From: an uncultured Ardenticatenia bacterium | Lineage (GTDB): Bacteria > Chloroflexota > Anaerolineae > 4572-78 > NAK82 | Reading direction: 5' to 3' | DNA length: 64,000 nucleotides | Assembly: GCA_937127125.1 (NCBI GenBank) | Contig: CAKZLO010000035.1 | Coordinates: 248,001 to 312,000, forward strand | In this document: positions 1 through 7,315 of the stretch, piece after piece | Numbering within the stretch: the first letter of the stretch is position 1 | Layout: each line of letters opens with the position of its first letter | Made by a program: the position numbers and the translations under genes | The notes under the pieces: generated by a model | What the model saw: only the letters and a program-made list of their open reading frames with translations | What the model was told of the DNA's origin: nothing | The model's database searches: none

Positions 1-195
1 AGAGGCGTTGGTGATGGTGCGAGACGGTCAGTTGTACGGCACCATCGAGCAGTTCCCTGGCGAACAATCCCGCACTGCGTTGCGCGTCTTGGTGAGCTAT
101 CTGCGCGACGGTGTCAAGCCATCTCAGCACGATATCTTCATCCCGCCCAAGCTGATCACCAAGGACAACCTGATGGAAGCCGAACGCATCGGCGA
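1..195 (+). repeat. First copy of an in-frame 195-bp direct repeat
   Basis: This segment is identical base for base to 877-1071. The offset is 876 bases, a multiple of three, so both copies are read in the same frame of the sugar-binding protein. The repeat may extend left of the window. The copies diverge after position 195, where one continues into a new domain and the other into the stop codon. Confidence 0.95.
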
Positions 196-1084
196 ACTTG
201 AAGGTGCACAGAAGCCACTGACAATAGCGTTGTCGTTGCCGGACTTGGCGTTTCCGTTCTTTGTGTTTATGGAGGCGCAGGTGAAAGCAGAAGCCGCCAA
301 GTTGGGCAACATAGAGATTGTCACCCTAGATGGTCAGAACCAAGTGCCCAAGCAGACGGCGGATATGGAGGCCGCGATTGTCAAGAAATATGACGGTGTG
401 CTGATCAGCCCCATCACCGCCGAGGGCATGGCACCCGCTGTCAAGCAAGTTGTGGATGCAGGCATCCCTGTTGTCACCATTGACCGCACAGTGGTGGGGG
501 TGGACACTCTGGCCCACGTGGGTGCTGACAACGTGTTGGGTGGTGAGCAGCAAGGTCTTGCCTTGCTCAATCTGTTCCCGCAAGGAGCTACTATCTTCGA
601 ATTAACAGGGGAGCCAGGCAGTTCGCCAGCCATCGACCGGTCAAAGGGTCTGCACAACATCATAGACAGCCGCCCTGAAATCAAAGTAGCCTGCCAGCAG
701 ACAGCGCGGTTCCGGCGGGAGATGGCCCTGACAGTGACAGAGAACTGTCTGGGGGCCACACCTGAGCCAGACGCTGTGATCGCGGCAAACGATGAGATGG
801 CATTCGGTGCAATTGAGGCACTCAAGGCGCGCAACTTGGCCGAGAAGGTGGTAGTGATCGGCTACGACGCCCTGCCAGAGGCGTTGGTGATGGTGCGAGA
901 CGGTCAGTTGTACGGCACCATCGAGCAGTTCCCTGGCGAACAATCCCGCACTGCGTTGCGCGTCTTGGTGAGCTATCTGCGCGACGGTGTCAAGCCATCT
1001 CAGCACGATATCTTCATCCCGCCCAAGCTGATCACCAAGGACAACCTGATGGAAGCCGAACGCATCGGCGAGATTACGCAGTAG
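2..1084 (+). CDS. Sugar-binding periplasmic protein (RbsB-like), 5' end outside window, tandem-domain
   Basis: This is a periplasmic-binding-protein type 1 (ribose/galactose family) sugar receptor, the substrate-binding part of an ABC importer. The reading frame is open to the left edge, so the true start lies outside. Residues after about 65 form one complete domain: an N-lobe with the DGQNQ and ISPITAEGMAPAV stretches, then VVTIDRT, ANDEMAFGA and GYDALPEAL, which line the sugar pocket in this family. Before it lie about 64 residues that are the C-terminal end of another copy, joined by a short linker (ELEGAQKP). The 195 bases encoding that end are identical to the gene's own 3' end, exactly 876 bases (292 codons) downstream. 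No permease or ATPase is visible inside the window; they would have to be upstream. A terminator hairpin follows. The family call is firm; the tandem architecture is inferred from the repeat. Confidence 0.85.
   Translation, partial: EALVMVRDGQLYGTIEQFPGEQSRTALRVLVSYLRDGVKPSQHDIFIPPKLITKDNLMEAERIGELEGAQKPLTIALSLPDLAFPFFVFMEAQVKAEAAKLGNIEIVTLDGQNQVPKQTADMEAAIVKKYDGVLISPITAEGMAPAVKQVVDAGIPVVTIDRTVVGVDTLAHVGADNVLGGEQQGLALLNLFPQGATIFELTGEPGSSPAIDRSKGLHNIIDSRPEIKVACQQTARFRREMALTVTENCLGATPEPDAVIAANDEMAFGAIEALKARNLAEKVVVIGYDALPEALVMVRDGQLYGTIEQFPGEQSRTALRVLVSYLRDGVKPSQHDIFIPPKLITKDNLMEAERIGEITQ
877..1071 (+). repeat. Second copy of the in-frame 195-bp direct repeat
   Basis: Identical to 1-195. It encodes the C-terminal 65 residues or so of the sugar-binding domain, starting in PEALVMVRDG, and ends one codon before the final ITQ and stop. 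Confidence 0.95.
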
Positions 1085-1139
1085 CAGCTTCGCAAAGCAA
1101 CATCTAACGTTCCGGCTCCATAAGCTCTTGGAGGATTTG

Positions 1140-1166
1140 GGAGGCGTGGCGATGCGCCACGCCTCC
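1140..1166 (+). terminator. Hairpin after the sugar-binding protein gene
   Basis: A perfect 12-bp stem (arms 1140-1151 and 1155-1166) with a 3-base loop lies 55 bases after the stop codon. It is followed by a weakly T-rich stretch (TTCATTGTG) rather than a strong T run, so it may be an intrinsic terminator or a 3'-end stabilising hairpin. Confidence 0.6.
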
Positions 1167-1359
1167 TTCATTGTGAGGGGGACAGGTGCTGGCCATTTCA
1201 AGATCTCATAGACTGATCTCACATTTATCATCCCCCGACCATTCAAGGAGATCACCAGAACTGACCGATAGTTCGGAATGCGCCCTCAATTGTCATCATG
1301 CTCATAGTTTTGGGGCCAAGGTGCGAGCAAAACAGAGAATCCGCAGCCTGGCCGCTGTT

Positions 1360-1387
1360 TTGCACAGTGACGCGATGCTGCTATCAT
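1360..1387 (+). promoter_or_regulatory. Likely promoter of the tryptophanase gene
   Basis: TTGCAC and TATCAT are separated by 16 bases. The predicted transcript would begin near 1394 and carry a leader of about 36 bases, which agrees with the chosen start at 1430. The rest of the 345-base gap from 1085 holds only the terminator hairpin; no TnaC-like leader peptide is convincing. Confidence 0.45.
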
Positions 1388-1429
1388 AGACAGTGTGATT
1401 GTCCGAACACAAAGGGGCTATGTTGCGCA

Positions 1430-2806
1430 ATGGCCGACTTCTTCCCAGAACCGTTTCGCATTAAGGTGGTTGAGCCAATCAAGCAGACCTCGCGCGAGGA
1501 ACGGGCACGCATTCTGGACACAGCTGGTTACAACCTTTTCAACATACCCGCTGAGGAGGTATACATTGATCTACTGACCGACTCAGGCACCGGCGCGATG
1601 AGCCAGAACCAGTGGGCCGGCATCATGTTGGGCGACGAGAGCTACGCTGGCTGCCGTAACTACTACCACCTGCAAGAGACAATTCGGAACATCTTCGGTT
1701 TCCGTTATTTCCTTCCGACGCACCAGGGACGCGGTGCCGAGAACATCCTATTCAGCATTATGGTCAAGCAGGATCAGTATGTGCCCAATTCGATGCACTT
1801 TGACACAACGATGGGCAACATCTTGGCACGCGGTGGCCGGCCTACCAATCACGCCATCGCTGAAGGTAACAATCCAACTGTCTGGCATCCCTTTAAGGGC
1901 AATATGGACGTTGTCGCGCTGGAAGCGTTCATTCGCAAGGTCGGCGCGGAAAACATTCCGCTCGGCATGATCACCATCACGAACAATTCCGGCGGTGGCC
2001 AGCCGGTCTCAATGGAGAACATCCGCCAGACCAGCGAGGTTTACCATCGCTATGGCATCCCTTTCTTTATTGATGCCTGCCGCTATGCCGAGAACGCCTA
2101 CTTCATTAAACAACGCGAACCCGGATATGCTGACAAGAGCCTGCTTGAGATAGCACGCGAGATGTTCTCCTATGCTGATGGCTGTACGATGAGCGCCAAG
2201 AAGGACGGCCTGGTAAACATCGGGGGCTTCCTGGCGATGAACGATCAGGCCCTGTACGAGCGCGCCGCCCAAGAGCTGACGCTGCGTGAGGGGTTTCCTA
2301 CTTATGGTGGACTGGCCGGACGTGACCTGGAGGCGATGGCGCGCGGCCTGTGGGAAGGACTGGATGAAGCTTACCTGCGTTATCGCATTGCCCAGACGTA
2401 CTATCTGGCCGACCAGCTGCGTACGAGTGGTATCCCTATCTTCGAGCCACCCGGAGGGCATGCTGTATATGTGGACGCACGACGCTTCGTGCCTCACATC
2501 CCTCCAGCCCAGTTCCCAGCGCAAGCGCTGTGTGTCGCTCTTTATCTGGAGGGCGGCATTCGGGCAGCTGAGATCGGCGGGGTGGCCTTTGCTCATCGCG
2601 ATCCCGAGACAGGTGAGTGGATTTACCCGCCACTGGAGCTGATACGTCTAACATTGCCACGGCGCGTCTATACACAGAGCCACTTGGACTATGTCGTGCG
2701 TGTGCTGGTTGCGCTTTGGCAGAAACGGGATCAAATCCGTGGATTGCAGATCATTTACCAGACTCCTTACCTACGCCATTTCACCGCGCGGTTTGCACTG
2801 GTGTGA
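1430..2806 (+). CDS. tnaA: Tryptophanase (L-tryptophan indole-lyase), beta-eliminating lyase family
   Basis: PLP enzyme of 458 residues that splits tryptophan to indole, pyruvate and ammonia. Family landmarks are EPFRIKVVEP at the N-terminus, YIDLLTDSGTGAMS, PTHQGRGAEN, FIDACRYAENAYFIKQRE, the PLP-lysine motif MSAKKD (Lys257/258), GFPTYGGLAGRD and a closing LRHFTARF. The sister enzyme tyrosine phenol-lyase has Thr124 and Arg381 at positions that contact the phenol; here these are Asp125 (FDTT) and Ile382 (AAEIGG), as in tryptophanases. I start at ATG 1430 because homology begins at MADFFPEPFRI. An upstream in-frame extension to 1298 is Cys-rich and not family-like. No tryptophan permease lies next to it. 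The downstream gene starts 15 bases later and may be co-transcribed. Confidence 0.86.
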   Translation: MADFFPEPFRIKVVEPIKQTSREERARILDTAGYNLFNIPAEEVYIDLLTDSGTGAMSQNQWAGIMLGDESYAGCRNYYHLQETIRNIFGFRYFLPTHQGRGAENILFSIMVKQDQYVPNSMHFDTTMGNILARGGRPTNHAIAEGNNPTVWHPFKGNMDVVALEAFIRKVGAENIPLGMITITNNSGGGQPVSMENIRQTSEVYHRYGIPFFIDACRYAENAYFIKQREPGYADKSLLEIAREMFSYADGCTMSAKKDGLVNIGGFLAMNDQALYERAAQELTLREGFPTYGGLAGRDLEAMARGLWEGLDEAYLRYRIAQTYYLADQLRTSGIPIFEPPGGHAVYVDARRFVPHIPPAQFPAQALCVALYLEGGIRAAEIGGVAFAHRDPETGEWIYPPLELIRLTLPRRVYTQSHLDYVVRVLVALWQKRDQIRGLQIIYQTPYLRHFTARFALV

Positions 2807-2821
2807 GTGGAGCTCTCAACA

Positions 2822-3289
2822 ATGGAACAACCTGAAGGTCAATTGCCCGAGTGGGGCACGAGTGAGCTGGCGCCTGCTGAGCCAGGCAGCTATGTGCTGG
2901 TGATCCGACTCGAACATCCAGTCAAGATTACAATCGGCCGACTGGGTACGTGGGAGTTCGAAGCAGGTTATTACGCCTATGCCGGCAGTGCGCTAGGCCC
3001 AGGCGGTTTGGCTGCCCGTTTGAGCTATCATGCGCGCACAGACAAGTTAATGCAGTGGCACATTGACTACCTGCTTGCCCACGCGGCGATCGTGGAGATC
3101 TGGTATGCGGTGGATCGCAAGCGTAAGGAGTGTATCTGGGCCTCAGCACTACGTGCTATCCCAGGCAGCAAAGTGCCAGTGCCCAGCTTCGGCGCGTCCG
3201 ATTGTCGTTGTCTGGCCCATCTGATCTACTTCAGTCAGCAGCCTACCTTCGCCAGTTTTGCGCGCGCGCTTTCCGACCTGGAGTTCTAG
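2822..3289 (+). CDS. DUF123 / GIY-YIG-like domain protein
   Basis: Small soluble protein of 155 residues. The core GSYVLVIRLEHPVKITIGRLG..GYYAYAGSALGPGGLAARLSYH followed by WHIDYLL matches the DUF123 family. That family is related to GIY-YIG nucleases and is sometimes fused to endonuclease III in archaea; activity is not established for stand-alone members. A cysteine pair (DCRCLAHL) near residue 132 fits the conserved C-terminal part of the family. ATG 2822 is preceded by GGAG at 2809-2812; a GTG at 2807 would add five residues. It is packed between tryptophanase and a glycosyltransferase, and its stop overlaps the next start by one base, suggesting one transcript. Confidence 0.68.
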   Translation: MEQPEGQLPEWGTSELAPAEPGSYVLVIRLEHPVKITIGRLGTWEFEAGYYAYAGSALGPGGLAARLSYHARTDKLMQWHIDYLLAHAAIVEIWYAVDRKRKECIWASALRAIPGSKVPVPSFGASDCRCLAHLIYFSQQPTFASFARALSDLEF

Positions 3290-4494
3290 TGAAGGTTCTA
3301 CTGATCTCAAAAGCCTGTGTCGTTGGTGCCTATCAGAAGAAGCTGGAGGAGATCGCTCGCCACGCTGATGTCGAGCTGATCGCGGTGGTGCCACCCGAAT
3401 GGCGCGATGAACGCGGCGCGTTACGTCTAGAGCGCGCCTATCTGGACGGCTACGAGTTGCGTGTCGAGCCAATTGTGCTTAACGGCCACTTTCACCTGCA
3501 TTACTACCCTGGGCTGGGACGATTGATGCGCGCGGTGCAGCCGGATGTGGTGCACGTCGAGGAGGAACCATATAATCTGGCCACTTTTCTCGCTGTGCAC
3601 CAGGCGCGCCAGATTGGAGCGCGCATAGTCGTCTTCAGTTGGCAGAACCTTAATCGACGTTATCCACCCCCCTTCAACTGGATGGAATGGTACGTGTTGC
3701 GCCATACTGACATGTTGTTGGTAGGAAACAGCGAGGGATTGAGCGTGTGGCGCGCCAAGGGCTATCAGGGCACAATTGAGGTTATCCCGCAGTTCGGGGT
3801 TGACCCAGAGATATTTACTCCGCTTAGCCGGCCAGTGCGACAGGGCAAGCCCAGTGTATTATTGCGGCGCAGCGCAAGGAGACCCTCCCGAAGCGAAGTA
3901 GTCATCGGTTACATCGGCCGCTTGGTGCCAGAAAAAGGGGTAGACGTGCTGCTAGAAGCAGTCTATCAGCTGCGCGGGCCGTGGGAGTTGCGCATTCTAG
4001 GCAGTGGCCCAGATGAGGAGCGGCTGGTGAAAATGGCTCAATGGCTGGGTATTGCTCCGCGTGTTACCTTCGACCGTCCCATTCCCTCCACGCAGCTGCC
4101 CTATTACTACAGCGGACTGGACGTGCTGGTGCTCCCCTCGCGCACCCAACCTAACTGGAAGGAACAGTTTGGGCGTGTGTTGATCGAGGCGATGGCATGT
4201 CAGGTAGTAGTAGTAGGAGCACGCAGTGGCGCCATTCCTGAGGTTATCGGCGATGCAGGACTAACTTTCAAAGAAGGCGACCCATTTGACCTCCGCGCGC
4301 AACTACAAAAATTGCTTGACAATGAGGAATTACGCGAGGATTTAGCATTACGCGGGCGCCAGCGTGTGCTGGAACACTTCACTCAGACCAGCATCGCCGA
4401 ACGCACGGTCGCAATCTATCGTCGCCTGATGTCTCTCAAACTAGGAGGTGCATTACACGCGCCCGAGCTACAGCCGTTAGAGAACCAAGCGTAA
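3289..4494 (+). CDS. GT4-family glycosyltransferase
   Basis: Retaining glycosyltransferase with GT-B fold, 401 residues, likely cytoplasmic or peripheral. The N-terminal half binds the acceptor (VLLISKACVVGAYQKKLEEIA, HVEEEPYN). The C-terminal half has the GT4 nucleotide-sugar signature: IGYIGRLVPEKGVDVLLEA, LRILGSGPDEERL, LDVLVLPSR, and the E-x7-E element in EQFGRVLIEAMACQ, followed by GAIPEVIGDAGL. The start is GTG 3289, whose G is the last base of the upstream TAG stop. An upstream ATG at 3130 would overlap the neighbouring gene by 160 bases and precede the natural beta-strand. Acceptor and donor are unknown. Motifs of this type occur in sugar transfer to lipids or polysaccharides, but context gives no target. 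Confidence 0.82.
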   Translation: MKVLLISKACVVGAYQKKLEEIARHADVELIAVVPPEWRDERGALRLERAYLDGYELRVEPIVLNGHFHLHYYPGLGRLMRAVQPDVVHVEEEPYNLATFLAVHQARQIGARIVVFSWQNLNRRYPPPFNWMEWYVLRHTDMLLVGNSEGLSVWRAKGYQGTIEVIPQFGVDPEIFTPLSRPVRQGKPSVLLRRSARRPSRSEVVIGYIGRLVPEKGVDVLLEAVYQLRGPWELRILGSGPDEERLVKMAQWLGIAPRVTFDRPIPSTQLPYYYSGLDVLVLPSRTQPNWKEQFGRVLIEAMACQVVVVGARSGAIPEVIGDAGLTFKEGDPFDLRAQLQKLLDNEELREDLALRGRQRVLEHFTQTSIAERTVAIYRRLMSLKLGGALHAPELQPLENQA

Positions 4495-4504
4495 GCTCAA
4501 GAGA

Positions 4505-5278
4505 TCATAACTTCTCCAGCCCATGTGCCTCCAATAGATCCCGTTGCTCCAGCAGTTCCTCCGTCGGGCCATCAGCCACGATACGTCCTTCGTCCATAAT
4601 AACGGTGCGTGGGAACAGATCGCGCACCATCAGCATATCATGGGTAGAGGCCAACATTGTGATAGGCAACGCGCGCAATAAGTTGATCAAGCCACGCCGT
4701 GCGCGTGGGTCAAGGCCAGCACTAGGTTCGTCCAAGACGAGAATATCTGGGTGCATGGAGAGCACAGTGGCAATAGCGACCCGCTTCTTCTCCCCCATAC
4801 TAAGATGATATGACAACCGGTCAGCGTACTGTGCCATTCCGACCTGTGTCAGCGCGTATGCCACACGTCGACGGACTTCCTCCTCAGGCAGCCCCATGTG
4901 CAGCGGACCAAATGCAACATCCTCGTACACAGTGGGAGAGAAGAGCTGATCGTCGGGGTTCTGGAAGACCAGGCCCACGCGTGCGCGGATAAGCGGTAAG
5001 TTGGGTGCTATCACTGGCATGCCCATAACTCGAATGTTTCCCTGTCCACCATTAAGCAGGCCGTTCAGATGCAGAAGCAAAGTGCTCTTACCGGCGCCAT
5101 TGGGTCCCACCAGTGCTACCTTTTCACCACATCGCACTTGCAGTGAAATGCCCCGCAGTGCCACGTGGCCATCCGGATAAGTGAAATGCAATCCCTGCAC
5201 CTCCAGCGCCAGTACGTCTGGCGCAGGATGGCCAAAGCTATCCTCACAGGACGTAACCGGTTCGTGCACAATTGGCAT
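4505..5278 (-). CDS. cbiO: Cobalt/nickel ECF transporter ATPase CbiO
   Basis: ATP-binding subunit (257 residues) of a group I energy-coupling-factor transporter for Co2+ or Ni2+. It shows Walker A GPNGAGKSTLL, the Q-loop GLVFQNPDDQLFSPTVYEDVAFGP typical of ECF ATPases, a signature loop LSMGEKKRVAIA in place of LSGGQ, Walker B ILVLDEPSAGLD and the switch histidine in STHD. The first 20 residues are a non-conserved extension. It follows cbiQ by 14 bases and is the last gene of a cbiM-cbiQ-cbiO operon. It ends 10 bases from the convergent glycosyltransferase stop. Confidence 0.9.
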   Translation of the reverse strand: MPIVHEPVTSCEDSFGHPAPDVLALEVQGLHFTYPDGHVALRGISLQVRCGEKVALVGPNGAGKSTLLLHLNGLLNGGQGNIRVMGMPVIAPNLPLIRARVGLVFQNPDDQLFSPTVYEDVAFGPLHMGLPEEEVRRRVAYALTQVGMAQYADRLSYHLSMGEKKRVAIATVLSMHPDILVLDEPSAGLDPRARRGLINLLRALPITMLASTHDMLMVRDLFPRTVIMDEGRIVADGPTEELLEQRDLLEAHGLEKL

Positions 5279-5292
5279 ATTGGATCATCCAG

Positions 5293-6099
5293 CTAGCTCA
5301 CAAAATGAGCGACAAACTGCAGCAACAACAAAACACAAATTCCCAGCCCACCTGCTACCCAATCACGGCGCCGCATCATATGCGGATTAATGGTGACAAA
5401 CTGACTGCGAAATCCACGTGCTAACATAGCATTGTAAATGCGATCGCTGCGTTCCAGGCTGCGTAGGAAGAGCTGGCCGGTCATGTTGCCGGCTACACGG
5501 GCCCGCCAGAAGAGAGAACCACCCCCTTTCCCTTGCGCAGACCACGCACTGCGGGCCTGACGAGCGCGTAGCAGCCGAGTTGTCTCATCGACCAGCACAT
5601 ACAGATAGCGTATCATAAACGATAGAATAGTTACCAGCAACCCAGGCACACGCAAATGGCGCAGTGCATGCAATAGATCTGGGCTGCGTGTCGTGGCAGT
5701 GAGCAGGATAGCCGCTTGCACCGAGAGCCAGCTGCGCGCCAAAATGCTGGTGAAACGCACCAGGCCGGCATCACTGGCGCTAAGCTCCCACGTGCCCAAT
5801 TGCAATGTCAATAGGGGACGACCGGGTAAGGTGAAGACAAGAGTGATTGCTACCAATGCAAAGGGAAATGCCACCAGCGAACCCCGTAATACGAAGCCCG
5901 CCCCCACTCGGGCCAGGAGAGCTACCGCCAATATAGCACACCACCCCAGAAAATAGGCGATCCAAGCCCCATCCGGCAACAGTACAACCGAGAGAATAAA
6001 CAGAAACGCGTTCACGACCTTGACGCGTGGGTCAAGGTCGTGAACAAAACTCGCACGATTCAAGTAGCGATCCAGCAGACCTTCAAGCATGTTCGCCAC
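5293..6099 (-). CDS. cbiQ: Cobalt/nickel ECF transporter transmembrane subunit CbiQ
   Basis: Integral membrane T-component, 268 residues, that couples CbiO ATP hydrolysis to the substrate-specific subunit CbiM. It has the N-terminal HDLDPRVKVVNAF motif of the CbiQ/EcfT family, several hydrophobic segments between about residues 28 and 145, and the cytoplasmic coupling region with two arginine-containing motifs (LLRARQARSAW around residue 180 and YNAMLARGFR around 225) that dock on the ATPases. A final membrane segment closes the protein. It lies 32 bases downstream of cbiM and 14 bases upstream of cbiO on the same strand, so co-transcription is very likely. Confidence 0.87.
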   Translation of the reverse strand: MANMLEGLLDRYLNRASFVHDLDPRVKVVNAFLFILSVVLLPDGAWIAYFLGWCAILAVALLARVGAGFVLRGSLVAFPFALVAITLVFTLPGRPLLTLQLGTWELSASDAGLVRFTSILARSWLSVQAAILLTATTRSPDLLHALRHLRVPGLLVTILSFMIRYLYVLVDETTRLLRARQARSAWSAQGKGGGSLFWRARVAGNMTGQLFLRSLERSDRIYNAMLARGFRSQFVTINPHMMRRRDWVAGGLGICVLLLLQFVAHFVS

Positions 6100-6131
6100 T
6101 GAGAGACCGCTTTCGCTCCGAGATCACCTTA

Positions 6132-7106
6132 TTAGGTGATCGCTGCACGCTGGCGCAATAGACGGCCTACAATGATCGCCACCGCAGCTACCACCAACAC
6201 CCCGAGCACGCCAGCTGCGATAGTTGACACCGGGGTCTCACCGAGCAAAGGCACCACATAGTCGGGCAGCACCTCATAGGGCGGTGCTGCGGCGATCTCC
6301 TCAAACCCCATGTCAATGGCCACACGCTCCAAGCCGTCGGGATCCGCCGAAGCGATGGGCGATAGCACAGCTACCACCAGGGCGATTAGCAGACCCGCCA
6401 CTACCCAGCTGCGTCCACCGCCAGCACGCACAGCCTCCACTGATACCAGGTCGGGGCGCACTTGCATAACAAACGCCAGCGCTGCCATAGTAATCAGTCC
6501 CTCGCCGATGCCGATCAGCACATGGACACCCAGCATAGCCGGCACCACTATGGCAAATGGCGAGGTACCGCTGAAGCCCAGCTGGAGTGCGGTGAACAAG
6601 GCGCCCGCTATGACTGAAAGCCATGCCAGAACACCAGCCACAACCAGGCGTACCCCTTTGCTCTGGCGCCCCGCCAGGCCATGGTAGAGACTACCCAGGG
6701 CAGCGGTTAGCAAGCCCATATTGAAGATGTTGGCTCCCATCACTAGCAAACCTCCATCTTGGAAGAGCAGGCCTTGCACGATAATTACACAAGCCATCAC
6801 CAGCATACCAGCCCACGGCCCCAGCATAATCGCTGCCAAGACACCACCCAGCAGGTGTCCCGAGGTACCACCTGCCACCGGGAAGTTGATCATCTGGGCG
6901 GCAAAGATAAAGGCGGCCATCACCCCCATCAACGGGATCTGTCGCTCCCCCAGCTGCTGTTGGGTCCTACGTGCAGCTATTGCCAGCAATCCAGCTGAAA
7001 TCACCCAGAAAGCAAGCGCCACCGGTAAGCTCAGAAACCCGTCTGGGATGTGCATGCGGGCAGTGGTGACTTCCTTCCAAATGTGCGATAACATAGCTGT
7101 GTCCAT
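6132..7106 (-). CDS. cbiM: Cobalt/nickel ECF transporter substrate-specific protein CbiM with PDGLE tail
   Basis: Metal-selective membrane component. The core MHIPDGFLSLPVA, NFPVAGGTSGHLLGG and GANIFNMG are CbiM/NikM hallmarks; in characterised members an N-terminal Met-His and a later His bind the ion directly. After about residue 225 there is a CbiN-like extension containing ADPDGLERVA (PDGLE domain) and a last membrane helix, so CbiM and the accessory part are fused. ATG 7106 has a strong AGGAGG eight bases upstream, giving a 17-residue leader (MDTAMLSHIW..) before Met-His. ATG 7055 would place Met-His at the terminus but has a poorer ribosome site. The leader does not look like a cleavable signal peptide. 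The promoter and a palindromic operator lie just upstream. Confidence 0.9.
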   Translation of the reverse strand: MDTAMLSHIWKEVTTARMHIPDGFLSLPVALAFWVISAGLLAIAARRTQQQLGERQIPLMGVMAAFIFAAQMINFPVAGGTSGHLLGGVLAAIMLGPWAGMLVMACVIIVQGLLFQDGGLLVMGANIFNMGLLTAALGSLYHGLAGRQSKGVRLVVAGVLAWLSVIAGALFTALQLGFSGTSPFAIVVPAMLGVHVLIGIGEGLITMAALAFVMQVRPDLVSVEAVRAGGGRSWVVAGLLIALVVAVLSPIASADPDGLERVAIDMGFEEIAAAPPYEVLPDYVVPLLGETPVSTIAAGVLGVLVVAAVAIIVGRLLRQRAAIT

Positions 7107-7161
7107 CGGTGAACCTCCTGTCTCTTTGGTTAGCCTGATCTTGTTCTTGTTTGACGGCTTA

Positions 7162-7183
7162 TTATTGCAATTAATTGCAATAA
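7162..7183. promoter_or_regulatory. Perfect 22-bp palindromic operator at the cbiMQO start
   Basis: Two perfect 11-base half-sites (TTATTGCAATT and its exact complement) abut at the centre. The site begins two bases after the -10 box of the cbiM promoter, so it covers the transcription start, the classic place for repression. The TTGCAA core resembles metal-sensing Fur-family sites such as Nur boxes; that assignment is an inference. A Fur-family gene lies at 26477-26911. Confidence 0.72.
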
Positions 7184-7184
7184 C

Positions 7185-7213
7185 ATTCTAGTACACTACC
7201 GCTAGCGCGTCAA
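7185..7213 (-). promoter_or_regulatory. Promoter of cbiMQO
   Basis: Read on the minus strand, TTGACG (7213-7208) and TAGAAT (7190-7185) are separated by exactly 17 bases. The palindrome follows immediately downstream. Confidence 0.7.
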
Positions 7214-7273
7214 AGTTGAAAACAGTTAGCAGTGGCCTGTCTGAATCTTCAGGTGGGCTTCCGCGATTCTCCC

Positions 7274-7302
7274 TTGACACGCTACGGAGTTGCCACTACA
7301 AT
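7274..7302 (+). promoter_or_regulatory. Promoter of the GNAT gene
   Basis: TTGACA (7274-7279) and TACAAT (7297-7302) are separated by 17 bases, a near-perfect vegetative promoter. Because it lies inside the longest open frame, which begins at 7232, it argues for a later start codon. Confidence 0.7.
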
Positions 7303-7315
7303 GCTGCACCAATAT

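Noticed and set aside
1298..1429. An N-terminal extension of tryptophanase or a TnaC-like leader peptide
   Set aside because: The extension is Cys-rich and unlike the family, a promoter is predicted at 1360-1387 inside it, and no short frame shows the Trp-Pro pattern of TnaC.
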